64,000 nt of DNA. It comes from an uncultured Sulfolobales archaeon (GTDB lineage Archaea > Thermoproteota > Thermoprotei_A > Sulfolobales > NBVN01). The stretch is taken from the NCBI GenBank assembly GCA_938073905.1, contig CALJEN010000010.1, positions 1 to 64,000 of the forward strand, read 5' to 3'. This document shows, one piece after another, positions 24,140 through 32,450 of this stretch. The position numbers and the translations under genes are program-made. Under the pieces are notes generated by a model that was not told the origin of the DNA, made no database searches, and saw nothing but the letters and a program-made list of their open reading frames with translations. The stretch's first letter is position 1. The number at the start of each line of letters is the position of its first letter.

Positions 24140-25372
24140 TTGCCCCCACCGACGGTGCTCGCAGGGCTCGTGGGCAAGACCAACGTCGGCAAGACCACGT
24201 TCTTCACCGCAGCCACCCTGGTCGACGCGAAGATCGAGAACAGACCCTTCGTAACGATAAGCCCCAACGTCGGCGTAGCTTACGTGAGGAAGAGGTGCGC
24301 TCACGTCGAGCTGGGGCTCCCCTCCTGCGACCCCAAGAACTCCATATGCCTGGGCGGCTACAGGTTCGTGCCAGTGAAGCTCTACGACGTCGCGGGCCTC
24401 ATAAAGGGTGCGCACAGGGGGAGGGGTCTGGGGAACAAGTTCATGGACGACCTGAGGCAGGCCGACGTGCTCCTCCACGTGGTGGATATGGCGGGCGAGA
24501 CGGACGAGGAGGGGAACCCGGTGAGGCCGGGGTACTACGACCCCCTCGAGGAGATAGAGTCCATCGAGAGCGAGATAGACGAGTGGTTCCACGGGGTGGT
24601 ATCGCGCGACTGGACTAGGTTCTCCAGAGAGCTGGACGTGCTGCCCTGGGACGAGGTCGTGAGCAGGATAGCCAGGAGGGTCTCGGGTCTTTCGATAAGG
24701 AGGGAGCACGTGGTGAGGGCCCTGCGCGAGACCAAGCTGGAGGGCACGAGGCCGGGCTCGTGGAGGGAGGAGGAGCTCAGGCTTTTCACCAAGAGGCTGC
24801 GGGAGGTGGCCAAGCCGCTGGTGGTGGTGGCCAACAAGATGGACGTCCCGGAGGCCGAGGACAACTTCAAGAGGGTCTACGGCATCCTGAAGGACAGAAG
24901 GGTCGTCGTGCCGGTGAGCTCCCTCTACGAGCTCGCTCTCAGGAGAGCCGCCAGGTCCGGGCTTGTCAGCTACATACCCGGGGACGGGGACTTTCGGGTG
25001 GTCGACGAGTCCAGGCTGACGGCGAAGCAGAAGTCGGCGCTGGAGGTTATACGGGAGTTCATGAGGAAGCACGGGGGGACGGGCGTCCAGGAGGCCCTGA
25101 ACAGGGCAGTCCTCGACGTGCTCGGGATGGTCGTGGTGTACCCGGTCGAGAACGCCTCGAAGCTCAGCGACAGGCACGGGAACGTGCTGCCGGACGCCTA
25201 CCTCGTCAGGGAGGGGACGACGGCGCTGGAGCTCTCCGAGATGATACACACGGAGCTGGCCAAGGGCTTCATAGCGGCCTACGTAGTGAACAGGGACAAG
25301 AGGGTGGGCGCGGACTACAGGGTGTCCGATGGCGACGTCATCAAGATAGTGTCCGCCACCGCCCGCGGCTAG
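24140..25372 (+). CDS. ychF: YchF/OLA1-type translation-associated GTPase
   Basis: A P-loop GTPase of about 410 residues. LVGKTNVGKTTFF is the G1 loop (residues 10-22), DVAGLIKGAHRGRGLG the G3 region, and VVVANKMDVPEAE the G4 motif. The C-terminus is a TGS domain (LREGTTALELSEMIHTEL). Archaeal members bind ribosomes; precise role unknown. The TTG at 24140 gives MPPPTVLAGLVGK and follows a TATA (CAAATAAGG, about 24102-24110) by about 34 bases. An ATG at 24050 would add 30 unlike residues and lie upstream of the promoter. Confidence 0.85.
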   Translation: MPPPTVLAGLVGKTNVGKTTFFTAATLVDAKIENRPFVTISPNVGVAYVRKRCAHVELGLPSCDPKNSICLGGYRFVPVKLYDVAGLIKGAHRGRGLGNKFMDDLRQADVLLHVVDMAGETDEEGNPVRPGYYDPLEEIESIESEIDEWFHGVVSRDWTRFSRELDVLPWDEVVSRIARRVSGLSIRREHVVRALRETKLEGTRPGSWREEELRLFTKRLREVAKPLVVVANKMDVPEAEDNFKRVYGILKDRRVVVPVSSLYELALRRAARSGLVSYIPGDGDFRVVDESRLTAKQKSALEVIREFMRKHGGTGVQEALNRAVLDVLGMVVVYPVENASKLSDRHGNVLPDAYLVREGTTALELSEMIHTELAKGFIAAYVVNRDKRVGADYRVSDGDVIKIVSATARG

Positions 25373-25470
25373 GTCCGATCAAGGGGGCGGAGGCCGGAGC
25401 GGGTCCACCGCGGAACGGCTCTCGAGAGCTCGGAGGGCGGTTCGCGAAACCCCGCGTAGGGGTTTTGAGG

Positions 25471-25545
25471 CGCCGCGGCCGGGATTTGAACCCGGGTCAC
25501 GGGCTCGACAGGCCCGCATACTAGGCCGGGCTATACTACCGCGGC
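25471..25545 (-). tRNA. tRNA-Asp (anticodon GTC)
   Basis: Complete cloverleaf without intron on the minus strand. Acceptor GCCGCGG (from 25545) pairs with CCGCGGC ending at 25472; discriminator G at 25471. Anticodon stem GCGGG/CCCGT (last pair G-T) holds a loop with GTC (plus-strand 25507-25509). The T arm contains TTCAAAT. No CCA is encoded. Confidence 0.95.
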
Positions 25546-25570
25546 TCCGTCTACTACGAGACCTAGGAGA

Positions 25571-25580
25571 CTTTAAAAGC
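25571..25580 (+). promoter_or_regulatory. TATA box of the aIF5A gene
   Basis: CTTTAAAAGC is centred about 28 bases upstream of the GTG at 25603, predicting a leaderless mRNA. Confidence 0.55.
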
Positions 25581-25602
25581 TTTAGAGGGGTTCTCAGTTG
25601 AG

Positions 25603-26010
25603 GTGGACCGGTTGAGCGTTGAGTACGCCGAGCTCGGCGAGCTCAGGGAGGGCAGCTACATAGTAATCGACGGGGAGCCCTGCAGGATAGTCGAGATATC
25701 GAGGGCCAAGACGGGGAAGCACGGCAGCGCCAAGGCCCACGTGGTGGCCATAGGCGTGTTCAGCGGCTCGAGGAAGACCCTGGTCGCCCCGGTCGACCAG
25801 AGGGTGGAGGTCCCGATAATATCTAAGAAGACCGCGCAGGTCGTGGCCCTCCTGGGCGACAGGGTGCAGCTCATGGACCTCGAGACGTTCGAGACGTTCG
25901 AGGTAGACCTCCCGGAGAAGGAAGTCGCGAGCAGGATCAGGGCGGGCAGCGAGGTGGAGTACTGGGAGGTAATGGGAGTCAGGAAGATAATGCGCGTGCT
26001 CAGGGCCTGA
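25603..26010 (+). CDS. eif5A: Translation initiation factor aIF5A
   Basis: A 135-residue two-domain protein: an SH3-like N-terminal part and an S1-like C-terminal part. The hypusine loop is [12 protein letters not shown] with the modified lysine at K39. The factor helps ribosomes form difficult peptide bonds. Hypusine synthesis needs spermidine, and speD is in the same window. SRP54 begins 16 bases after the stop, so aIF5A, SRP54 and Pus10 form a likely operon. Confidence 0.96.
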   Translation: MDRLSVEYAELGELREGSYIVIDGEPCRIVEISRAKTGKHGSAKAHVVAIGVFSGSRKTLVAPVDQRVEVPIISKKTAQVVALLGDRVQLMDLETFETFEVDLPEKEVASRIRAGSEVEYWEVMGVRKIMRVLRA

Positions 26011-26026
26011 GGGGTCTCAAGAGGTC

Positions 26027-27382
26027 ATGTCCAGCGTTTTCGGCAGGCTCAGAGACCTGGTCTCGTCCTTCCTGAGGTCTCAGGAGAGCTACGAGGAGGC
26101 CGTCAGCAGCTTCATCAAGGAGCTCCAGAAGGAGATGCTGAGGTCCGACGTCAACGTCAAGGTGGTCACGGAGCTCAGCTCCAGGATCAGGGAGAGGGCC
26201 CTCAAGGAGGAGCCGCCACCGGGCATATTGAGGAAGGAGTGGTTCCTCAAGGTGGTCTACGACGAGATCGCGGAGCTCCTGGGAGGCGATGCGGCCCCAG
26301 ACCCCTCCCCCAAGAGCCTCCCTTGGGTAGTGCTGCTGGTCGGAGTCCAGGGCAGCGGCAAGACCACTACGGCGGGGAAGCTGGCCCTCTACTACAAGAG
26401 GAGGGGGTACAGGGTGGGGCTGACGACGACCGACGTCTACAGGCCGGCCGCCTACGACCAGCTCAAGCAGATAGCGGACTCCATAGGGGTCCCGTTTTAC
26501 GGCGAGAAGCGGGGAGACCCCGTCGAGATAGCGAAGAGGGCTATCAGAGCGCTGCTGAACGACTACCTCTGCGACGTAGTTATAGTGGACACGGCCGGCA
26601 GGCACGGATACGGGAGGGAGGAGGAGCTGCTGAGGGAGATGAGGGAGATCTCGGAGGCCATAAGGCCGTCCGAGGTAGTCCTCGTGATAGACGCATCGAT
26701 GGGTCAGAAGGCGTACGACCTGGCCAGGAGGTTCCACGAGTGGACTCCGGTGGGCTCCATAGTAGTCACCAAGCTCGACGGGACGGCTCGCGGTGGTGGA
26801 GCCCTCTCGGCCGTGGCGGCGACGGGGGCCAGGATAAAGTTCGTGGGAGACGGGGAGAAGCTCGAGGACTTCGAGGTCTTCAGCCCTAGGAGGTTCGCCG
26901 CCAGGATACTCGGCCTGGGGGACATAGAGAGTCTCCTGGACAAGTTCAGGGCCATCGAGGAGAGCGACGAGGTCAGGAAGCGCCTCGAGAGAGCCGTAGC
27001 CCTCGGGAGGATGAGCATGAGGGACGTGTACCACCAGCTCAAGTCGATAAGGAAGCTGGGTCCCCTGAGGAAAGTCCTCGAGCTCGTGCCGGGGTTCTCC
27101 CTGCTGAAGGTGGGTGAGGGCGCGCTCAAGGGGGGCGAGAAGAAGATAGACTCCTGGGTCAGCATAATAGAGTCGATGACTTACGAGGAGCTCGACAACC
27201 CGGGCATGATAGACAAGAGCAGGCTCAGGAGGATAGCCCTGGGCTCCGGCAGGACGGTCGGTGAGGTGAGGGAGCTCCTGAACTACCACGAGCTGCTGAA
27301 CAAGATGATAAGAGACCTGAGGAGGGGCAAGCTCCGGATAAAGGGGCTCGACCTGGATAGGCTAGGTGGAGAAGCTGGCTAG
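26027..27382 (+). CDS. srp54: Signal recognition particle 54 kDa protein
   Basis: A 451-residue SRP54: N domain helices (1-85), GTPase G domain with GVQGSGKTTTAGKLA (G1), DTAGRHGYG (G3) and TKLDGTARGGGAL (G4), and a methionine-containing M domain (about 300-450) with RRIALGSGRTVGEV, the SRP RNA-binding helix. It recognises signal peptides and targets ribosomes to the membrane. The ATG at 26027 is preceded by GAGGTC. Its end overlaps the pus10 start by 17 bases. Confidence 0.96.
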   Translation: MSSVFGRLRDLVSSFLRSQESYEEAVSSFIKELQKEMLRSDVNVKVVTELSSRIRERALKEEPPPGILRKEWFLKVVYDEIAELLGGDAAPDPSPKSLPWVVLLVGVQGSGKTTTAGKLALYYKRRGYRVGLTTTDVYRPAAYDQLKQIADSIGVPFYGEKRGDPVEIAKRAIRALLNDYLCDVVIVDTAGRHGYGREEELLREMREISEAIRPSEVVLVIDASMGQKAYDLARRFHEWTPVGSIVVTKLDGTARGGGALSAVAATGARIKFVGDGEKLEDFEVFSPRRFAARILGLGDIESLLDKFRAIEESDEVRKRLERAVALGRMSMRDVYHQLKSIRKLGPLRKVLELVPGFSLLKVGEGALKGGEKKIDSWVSIIESMTYEELDNPGMIDKSRLRRIALGSGRTVGEVRELLNYHELLNKMIRDLRRGKLRIKGLDLDRLGGEAG

Positions 27383-28661
27383 CGGACTGGGGAGCGTCGG
27401 CAGGGTTCTGGAGGCTGCCCTGAGGGCCCTGCTCAGGTACCCCCTCTGCGATCGCTGCCTGGGCAGGCTCTTCGCTAGGCTCGGCAGAGGGCTGGACAAC
27501 GCGGAGCGCGGGAGGGCCATCAAGACCCTCCTCGCGATGTTCCTCGACGAGCTTCGGCTCAGCGACGAGGAGCTGAGGACCCTGGCGGCGAACGGGGGGT
27601 TGCCACCGGGGAGCGTCCCGGAGCTCGGAGCGGGTGCTCCCGCGGCCTGCTACGTATGCGGTTCGAGGCTCGGCGAGGTGGTCTCGGAGCTGGGGGAGAG
27701 GGCCGCCGGGCTTCTCAGAGAGATGCGCGGCGAAGTGGGCAGCTTCCTCGTCGGGGTCGAGGCGGGCTCGGAGTACGAGAGGAGGGAGCAGGAGGTGATC
27801 GGCTCGCTAGGGCTCGACACGTGGGAGAGCGTGCGCAGGGAGGTCAAGAGGCTGGTCGGCAAGCGGATAGCTGAGGAGCTGTCGATCACCCCCCGCTTCA
27901 GTAACCCGGAGGTCATCGCGCTCGTCGACCTGGAGAGGAGGGAGGTGAGGCTGAGGATCCTCCCGGTGCTGCTAAGGGGTAGGTACGTGAAGGTCGGGAG
28001 GTACATATCCCAGATGCCATGGATCAGGAGGGACGGGGCGAGGAAGTACAAGCTCTCGGTCTACGAGGCGTGCCAGAACATTCTGAAGCTCTTCGGCGGC
28101 AGGAAGCTCGTGATACACGCAGCCGGCCGCGAGGACGCGGACGCCAGGATGCTGGGAGACGGGAGACCCCTGGTCGTGGAGGTCAAGGACCCCAGCCGGC
28201 TACGCCTTCCAGTCCCCAGTCTCCGGTGCGAGAGCCCGGGACCCGTGCCCTGGGTTACAGCGGTGGTGGAGGGCAGAGCCACGAGGGAGTACGTTAGGAC
28301 CATGAAGACGAGGCCCTCCAGGAAGACGTACAGAGTAGTAGTGGTAGTACCGGAGGGAATCACCGAGAAGGACGTCGAGAGGATACTGGGTCTCAGCGGC
28401 ACGGTTGTTTACCAGAGGACTCCCACCAGAGTGCTCGGGAGAAAGAAGGACGCCGTTCGCCGCAGGAGGGTCTACGAGCTGAAGGTCAACCCCATCTCCA
28501 GACACCTTCTGGAGGTCCTCGTTAAGACGGACGGAGGTCTCTACGTTAAGGAGCTCGTCGAGGGGGACGGTGGCAGGACCACCCCCAGCTTCTCCGAGGT
28601 CACCGGGAAGAGCATGAGCGTAGTCATGCTAGACGTGGTGAGAGTTGAGTCACCGGTATGA
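27366..28661 (+). CDS. pus10: tRNA pseudouridine synthase Pus10
   Basis: A 431-residue Pus10, which makes pseudouridine at tRNA positions 54 and 55 in archaea. The N-terminal zinc site is CDRCLGRLF with CYVCGS. A THUMP-like central part follows, and the catalytic domain contains AAGREDADARMLGDGRP, in which the Asp after Glu is the nucleophile region. The C-terminal ELKVNPISRHLLEVLVKTDGGLYVKEL is the usual end of the fold. The GTG start lies inside the srp54 3' end, indicating translational coupling. Confidence 0.92.
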   Translation: MEKLASGLGSVGRVLEAALRALLRYPLCDRCLGRLFARLGRGLDNAERGRAIKTLLAMFLDELRLSDEELRTLAANGGLPPGSVPELGAGAPAACYVCGSRLGEVVSELGERAAGLLREMRGEVGSFLVGVEAGSEYERREQEVIGSLGLDTWESVRREVKRLVGKRIAEELSITPRFSNPEVIALVDLERREVRLRILPVLLRGRYVKVGRYISQMPWIRRDGARKYKLSVYEACQNILKLFGGRKLVIHAAGREDADARMLGDGRPLVVEVKDPSRLRLPVPSLRCESPGPVPWVTAVVEGRATREYVRTMKTRPSRKTYRVVVVVPEGITEKDVERILGLSGTVVYQRTPTRVLGRKKDAVRRRRVYELKVNPISRHLLEVLVKTDGGLYVKELVEGDGGRTTPSFSEVTGKSMSVVMLDVVRVESPV

Positions 28662-28728
28662 TGCCCCCGAGAGCGCCTCGGCTAGACCCGCTCCGCGTAT
28701 CCGCAGAGGAGTCTCGTCCCCGGGGGCA
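28662..28728 (+). repeat. GC-rich stem-loop just after pus10
   Basis: TGCCCCCG (28662-28669) and CGGGGGCA (28721-28728) make a perfect 8-bp stem beginning at the base after the pus10 stop codon, closing a 51-base loop that holds further GC-rich pairs. It could stabilise the mRNA end. No poly-T run follows, so it is not a typical archaeal terminator. Confidence 0.35.
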
Positions 28729-28806
28729 TACGCGCCCGCGGAGCCCCCGGTGTTCCAACGCGCAAAACTATTTAATCTCTCGCACACCGTATAGCTTTCG
28801 GAGGGT

Positions 28807-28895
28807 GCCGCCGTAGCTCAGCCGGGTTAGAGCGCCGGACTCATACGGTCGCCTGGGAGATCCGGAGATCCGGGGTTCGAATCCCCGCGGCGGCA
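28807..28895 (+). tRNA. Elongator tRNA-Met (anticodon CAT) with a 14-base intron
   Basis: Acceptor GCCGCCG (28807-28813) pairs with CGGCGGC (28888-28894); discriminator A; no CCA. The anticodon stem CCGGA/TCCGG encloses CT-CAT-A, then an intron at about 28846-28859 inserted after position 37, the standard archaeal site. The CCGGA stem lacks the G-C triplet of initiators, so this is the elongator tRNA. The EndA gene in the window encodes the enzyme that would cut it. Confidence 0.92.
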
Positions 28896-28992
28896 CTCGG
28901 GATGATTAGAGACTCCAATGATGAGGGATGATGCTGTTCCATCCCTGGATGACCGCCCTGGGGGGGTTTAAAACGCGACAACTCCTACTTAC

Positions 28993-30102
28993 GTGGTGCG
29001 AGCTGTGAACGGGGGCAGCGAGGTAGTGTCGTACCTGATAGTGCTGCTCTTCCTAACCTCGCTACTAATGAACTTCACCGACATACCGCAGAGGATACAG
29101 CTGCAGAGGTTCTCCTCGTTCGTAAGGAGGAAGCTGTACGTTCTGGAGGAGATGGAGTCCGACGCTAGGAGGAAAGCCGTGGCCTACCTGAGCGCGGCGG
29201 GCATTAGGGAGGCCTCGAAAGTCCTCGACGGGTTCGTGGACAACTTCTTCCTCATCAGGCCCGTGGAGATGGAGCCCACGGACATCATAAAGAGGCTCAG
29301 GCACCTCATCAGAACCCGGGAGAGCTCCGTCCGGGACTACGTGAGGAGGGTGCTGGGCACCGCCGAGAGGAGCGTCCAGTACTCGGTCGAGACGGTCCTG
29401 GAGGTGGTGAGCGTGCTGAGGCTTCTCAACAAGCTGGTCAGGCACTACCTAGAGCTGGGGCTCAAGCACAACAACTGGATCCTCGTGATGCAGCTGGCCA
29501 TCCAGATGCCGGAGATACTGGAGATCGCCAAGGCCTACGCGAACTCCGTGGACGCCTTCACCTCGGGCATGCCGATAGGCGACGGCGCGGGCCCCCTGGT
29601 CGCCAAGATGCTGGTAGGGTGGGGAGAGCCTCGGCGGGAGATAGTCGAGGGGACGGACCTCTACGAGGCGGAGGTGGAGGGGAGGAAGGTCTACGCGATC
29701 AAGGCCTCTGGACCCGGATCCAACGTCGGCTGGCCCGGCGAGGCTCTGGAGAAGCTCGTCGGGGAGCTCGGGGGTGCGGTCGATAGGATAATAACTGTCG
29801 ACGCGGCCCTGAAGCTGGAGAGCGAGGAGACGGGCGAGGTGGCCTACGGCACCGGAGCAGCTATCGGCGACCTGGGCCCCGAGAAGATAGCCATAGAGAG
29901 GGTTGCCGGGAACTACTCCATTCCCCTCGACGCGGTGGTGGTGAAGATGAGCGAGGCCGAGGCCTTGGGCCCGCTCACGAAGAAGATCCACGAGGGCGTC
30001 GTGAAGGCCTACGAGGTAGTCCGGAGGACTATCGTGGAGAAGGTAAGAGAGGGAGGCACCGTGATAGTCGTAGGTGTAGGAAACACCGTGGGGATCAGGT
30101 GA
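28993..30102 (+). CDS. DUF1512 membrane-associated archaeal protein
   Basis: A 369-residue protein of the archaeal DUF1512 family. One N-terminal membrane helix (residues 13-27, LIVLLFLTSLLMNF) is followed by a mostly helical region and a C-terminal domain containing PIGDGAGPLVAKMLVG and a Rossmann-like GGTVIVVGVGNTVGIR ending. Function unknown. The GTG start follows a TATA-like GTTTAAAAC at about 28968-28976, so the mRNA is nearly leaderless. Its stop overlaps the start of the next gene (TGATG), which suggests joint work at the membrane. Confidence 0.72.
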   Translation: MVRAVNGGSEVVSYLIVLLFLTSLLMNFTDIPQRIQLQRFSSFVRRKLYVLEEMESDARRKAVAYLSAAGIREASKVLDGFVDNFFLIRPVEMEPTDIIKRLRHLIRTRESSVRDYVRRVLGTAERSVQYSVETVLEVVSVLRLLNKLVRHYLELGLKHNNWILVMQLAIQMPEILEIAKAYANSVDAFTSGMPIGDGAGPLVAKMLVGWGEPRREIVEGTDLYEAEVEGRKVYAIKASGPGSNVGWPGEALEKLVGELGGAVDRIITVDAALKLESEETGEVAYGTGAAIGDLGPEKIAIERVAGNYSIPLDAVVVKMSEAEALGPLTKKIHEGVVKAYEVVRRTIVEKVREGGTVIVVGVGNTVGIR

Positions 30103-30389
30103 TGCTCGTCCAGCAGGTAAACCCTCTGCTGATACTCCTCCTCGCGGCCCTGATAATGCTATCGCTGATGGCTCTAATGCCCTGGCTCTTCTCGCTGTCT
30201 AGGTCTAGGTCTAAGGCGGTGAGAGAGGAGGTCGTGGAGCTCGTCGGCTGCCCGAAGTGCGGTCACGAGTACTCGAGGAAGTACGAAAGGGGGAGCTATG
30301 TAGGCAAAGAGGTCGGAGCCTGTCCCAGGGGCGATGGTCCCCTAGTGGTCAAGGCGATATACGTCGAGAGACACGAGGGCCCGGAGTGA
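30102..30389 (+). CDS. Small membrane protein with zinc-ribbon half
   Basis: A 95-residue protein whose first 30 residues form one membrane helix, followed by a basic stretch (SRSRSKA) and a cytoplasmic part with CPKCGHEYSRKY and a single later Cys (GACPRGDG). The pair CxxC...C suggests a degenerate zinc ribbon. The ATG at 30102 overlaps the TGA of the DUF1512 gene, so the two are coupled. No family recognised. Confidence 0.6.
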   Translation: MLVQQVNPLLILLLAALIMLSLMALMPWLFSLSRSRSKAVREEVVELVGCPKCGHEYSRKYERGSYVGKEVGACPRGDGPLVVKAIYVERHEGPE

Positions 30390-30390
30390 T

Positions 30391-30451
30391 TGGTAGCCGG
30401 GCGGGGATTCGAACCCCGGTCACGGGGGTTCTCCCGCTCGGCCACCGCCCC
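30391..30451 (-). tRNA. 61-nt tRNA-like element: split-tRNA 3' half or chimeric relic
   Basis: The 3' part is a normal tRNA 3' half: anticodon-stem strand CCCCC, T arm CGGGG-TTCGAAT-CCCCG, acceptor strand CCCGGCT, discriminator A and encoded CCA, as in crenarchaeal tRNA-Gln. The 5' part (GGGGCGG-TG-GCCGAGCGGG) cannot pair with that acceptor and resembles the 5' end of a Ser/Leu-type tRNA. No complete D arm or anticodon stem exists. A TATA (GCTTATAAGC, 30473-30482) is spaced to start transcription at about 30452, so it is probably expressed. Either the 5' part is the pairing leader of a trans-spliced 3' half, or the gene is a fusion after deletion. Confidence 0.45.
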
Positions 30452-30521
30452 TTTGTTAGGGAGGGCTAGCCTGCTTATAAGCTTTTCAGCTAAGCCCCTT
30501 CTCTTCCATCGAGAAGTTGAT

Positions 30522-30531
30522 TGCTTATATA
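30522..30531 (+). promoter_or_regulatory. TATA box of rpo8
   Basis: GCTTATATAC predicts transcription start near 30552, 13 bases before the rpo8 ATG; that short leader contains the ribosome site GAGGAGG. Confidence 0.5.
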
Positions 30532-30564
30532 CTCAAGCAGATCCGTATCTAATGTTGAGGAGGC

Positions 30565-31008
30565 ATGGACTTCCAAGAGCGGAGCGCGGTGGCCTCGCCA
30601 GGCAACGGCGGGGAGGCGGGCCGGTCGCGGGGGTTCCTAGAGGCAAGGGGCAAAGTGGTCGAGGTGGTGAAGTCCATGATACCCGGTGTTACCGTGTACA
30701 GGGTCGAGTGTGGGGACTTGAGGGTGAGGTTCGATGCCAACAACAAGCTCCTGAGGCTCGAGCCCGGAGACGAGGTGACGATAACGGTGAGCGGGGACCC
30801 TCCTCCTTACAGAAAGGGCGTGGACTACGTGGCGTGGGGCTACGTCCTGAGTCTGAAGCGTGGCGATGCATCCCACAAGATGGTCATGTCGCTCTGGGGC
30901 TACATAGTGATAGTGGAGACGGAGAGGCAGGAGCTGCTCTCCGGGTTCGACTTCATGGACAAGGTATACTTCAAGGTGTCCCGGGCAGAAGCTCCAGCAG
31001 GTACATAG
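30565..31008 (+). CDS. rpo8: DNA-directed RNA polymerase subunit Rpo8 (RpoG)
   Basis: A 147-residue protein. After a 25-residue variable N-terminus it follows the crenarchaeal Rpo8 pattern: VYRVECGDLRVRFD, LEPGDEVTITVSG, YRKGVDYVAWGYVLSLKR, MVMSLWGYIVIVE and the closing FMDKVYFKVS. Rpo8 is the archaeal counterpart of eukaryotic Rpb8 and is restricted to crenarchaeal-type lineages, so it supports the taxonomic placement. The ATG has GAGGAGG upstream. Its 3' end overlaps the convergent methyltransferase gene by 38 bases. Confidence 0.85.
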   Translation: MDFQERSAVASPGNGGEAGRSRGFLEARGKVVEVVKSMIPGVTVYRVECGDLRVRFDANNKLLRLEPGDEVTITVSGDPPPYRKGVDYVAWGYVLSLKRGDASHKMVMSLWGYIVIVETERQELLSGFDFMDKVYFKVSRAEAPAGT

Positions 31009-31948
31009 CTATAGCGCTCGAGAGCGCCGGTGGGACGGACTCGCCGACCTGGTTGTACTGCTCGTCCCTGCCTCCCAGGAAGACGTGATCGTCGGGGTAG
31101 CTCATGAGCCTTGCCTGCTCTCTGACCGTGAGCAGCCTCGGCTCGTAGGGGTGCACGAACCTCGACGAGCCCAAGACGGTCGGGGCCTCCCTGCGCGGGT
31201 CGAGCCTTATCAAGTTCGGGTAAAGCCTTCCCCCGTAGCCCCTGTACTTCACCAGCGCAGTCCCGAACCTCAGTCTCGCGACCCTCCTGAGTCTCCTGAG
31301 GCTCATCGAGGGGGGAGGGTCGTGGTTCGGTATAGCGGGATCCCGGGACGGGCTAGGCAGGTCTCCTATAGCGTCCCACACGGTCCTCCTCGGACCCCTC
31401 CTCGGCGGGTCTATCCTCACGTTGGACACGAAGACGCGAGTCCTCCTAGACGGGTTCCCGAACTCCTCGGCTCTCAAGACGTTGAAGAACAGCGTCCCGT
31501 ACCCCGCTCTGGCGAACTCCGTCCTCAGAGCCTGCTTCAGCTCCCCCTCCAGTATGCCCGGCACGTTCTCCAGCACGAAGATCCTCGGCTTCGCGCACTC
31601 GACTATCCTGACGTACTCTAGGACGAGGGACCCCACGGGGTCCGAGTAGAGCCTATCGAGAGGCTCCCGGAGCCTCCGAGGGTTGGCCGCCGTGAAGGGC
31701 TCGCAGGGCGGCGACCCTATGACCACGTCCACAGTCCTCCTGCCGGCGAGGTAGAGGACGTCGTCGCAGGACACGTCCCTTATGTCCTCGTTGAGGACGG
31801 AGGTGCCGGGGAAGTTGGCGCTGAAGGTCTTGGCTGCCGACTCGTCGTTGTCTATGGCCAGGAGCACTCTGAAGCCCGAGTCTCTAAAGCCCCGGGAGAA
31901 CCCGCCCGCTCCCGAGAACAGGTCAATCAGATAGGGACCTCCGCTCAT
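30971..31948 (-). CDS. DNA (cytosine-5) methyltransferase, orphan
   Basis: A 325-residue C5 methyltransferase with motif [11 protein letters not shown], motif IV GSPPCEPFT (catalytic C82), motif VI LENVPG, motif VIII RRTRVFVSN and motif X QVGESVPP. The target-recognition segment between VIII and IX is short (about 60 residues). No restriction endonuclease or specificity gene is nearby. It is the third gene of a run with Trm56 and TFE, overlapping TFE by 26 bases, so it is expressed with transcription and tRNA-modification genes. It may act as a housekeeping methylase; target unknown. Confidence 0.88.
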   Translation of the reverse strand: MSGGPYLIDLFSGAGGFSRGFRDSGFRVLLAIDNDESAAKTFSANFPGTSVLNEDIRDVSCDDVLYLAGRRTVDVVIGSPPCEPFTAANPRRLREPLDRLYSDPVGSLVLEYVRIVECAKPRIFVLENVPGILEGELKQALRTEFARAGYGTLFFNVLRAEEFGNPSRRTRVFVSNVRIDPPRRGPRRTVWDAIGDLPSPSRDPAIPNHDPPPSMSLRRLRRVARLRFGTALVKYRGYGGRLYPNLIRLDPRREAPTVLGSSRFVHPYEPRLLTVREQARLMSYPDDHVFLGGRDEQYNQVGESVPPALSSAIAMYLLELLPGTP

Positions 31949-32450
31949 TCTCTACCTCTTTTCCCAGCTTCTCGACGAGCCTCCTCAGGGGCTCTATGTA
32001 GGGGTTCCTGTCCTCCTGGACGAGGAGGGAGGAGCACTTGGGGCACCTGAAGTCCAGCTCCACTGCCTCGTCGAAGGACAGCCTAATGCCGTCGTTCAGG
32101 CAGACGAAGAACAGGGCGTACATCTCGTGGTCCAGCCTCGCCTTGAGCTTCTCCAGGGTCATCCTCTTCCTGTTGAGGAGGGCCTGGTTTATCCCGTAGG
32201 AGTTCACGAACCAGTAGTAGATGAACCTGCCGTCCTCGGGCGACTGGACCCTCTTGTAGATCACCATACCCAGGTCGTTGAGCTCGTAGAGAACCCTCCT
32301 CACGGACTGCTCGTCGAGACCCGTCTTGGCTATGATGTCGCTGTAGCTGAGCTCCTTATCGCTATCGAGGAGGACGCGGAACACCTTCACGCCCTCCTCT
32401 CCCAGGTAGCCCTCGATGAACCTCAGCAGGTCCCTAAGGTTGCCGCTCAC
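31923..32450 (-). CDS. tfe: Transcription initiation factor TFE (alpha)
   Basis: A 175-residue TFE. The N-terminal winged helix (1-95) contains [22 protein letters not shown]; a coiled linker follows, then a zinc-ribbon region with FVCLNDG and [10 protein letters not shown]. Only three cysteines (117, 136, 139) are present where four are usual, so metal binding may be altered. TFE helps open the promoter with TBP, TFB and RNA polymerase. The gene overlaps trm56 by 17 bases upstream and the methyltransferase by 26 bases downstream. Confidence 0.88.
   Translation of the reverse strand: MSGNLRDLLRFIEGYLGEEGVKVFRVLLDSDKELSYSDIIAKTGLDEQSVRRVLYELNDLGMVIYKRVQSPEDGRFIYYWFVNSYGINQALLNRKRMTLEKLKARLDHEMYALFFVCLNDGIRLSFDEAVELDFRCPKCSSLLVQEDRNPYIEPLRRLVEKLGKEVENERRSLSD

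Noticed and set aside
28915-28962. ATGATGA and GGATGA motifs after tRNA-Met resemble C and C' boxes.
   Set aside because: No CTGA box at either expected D position and guide intervals are too short.
30390-31088. A 232-codon frame across the tRNA-like element and rpo8.
   Set aside because: Its first part is the translated complement of a tRNA and the rest is an alternative frame of rpo8.
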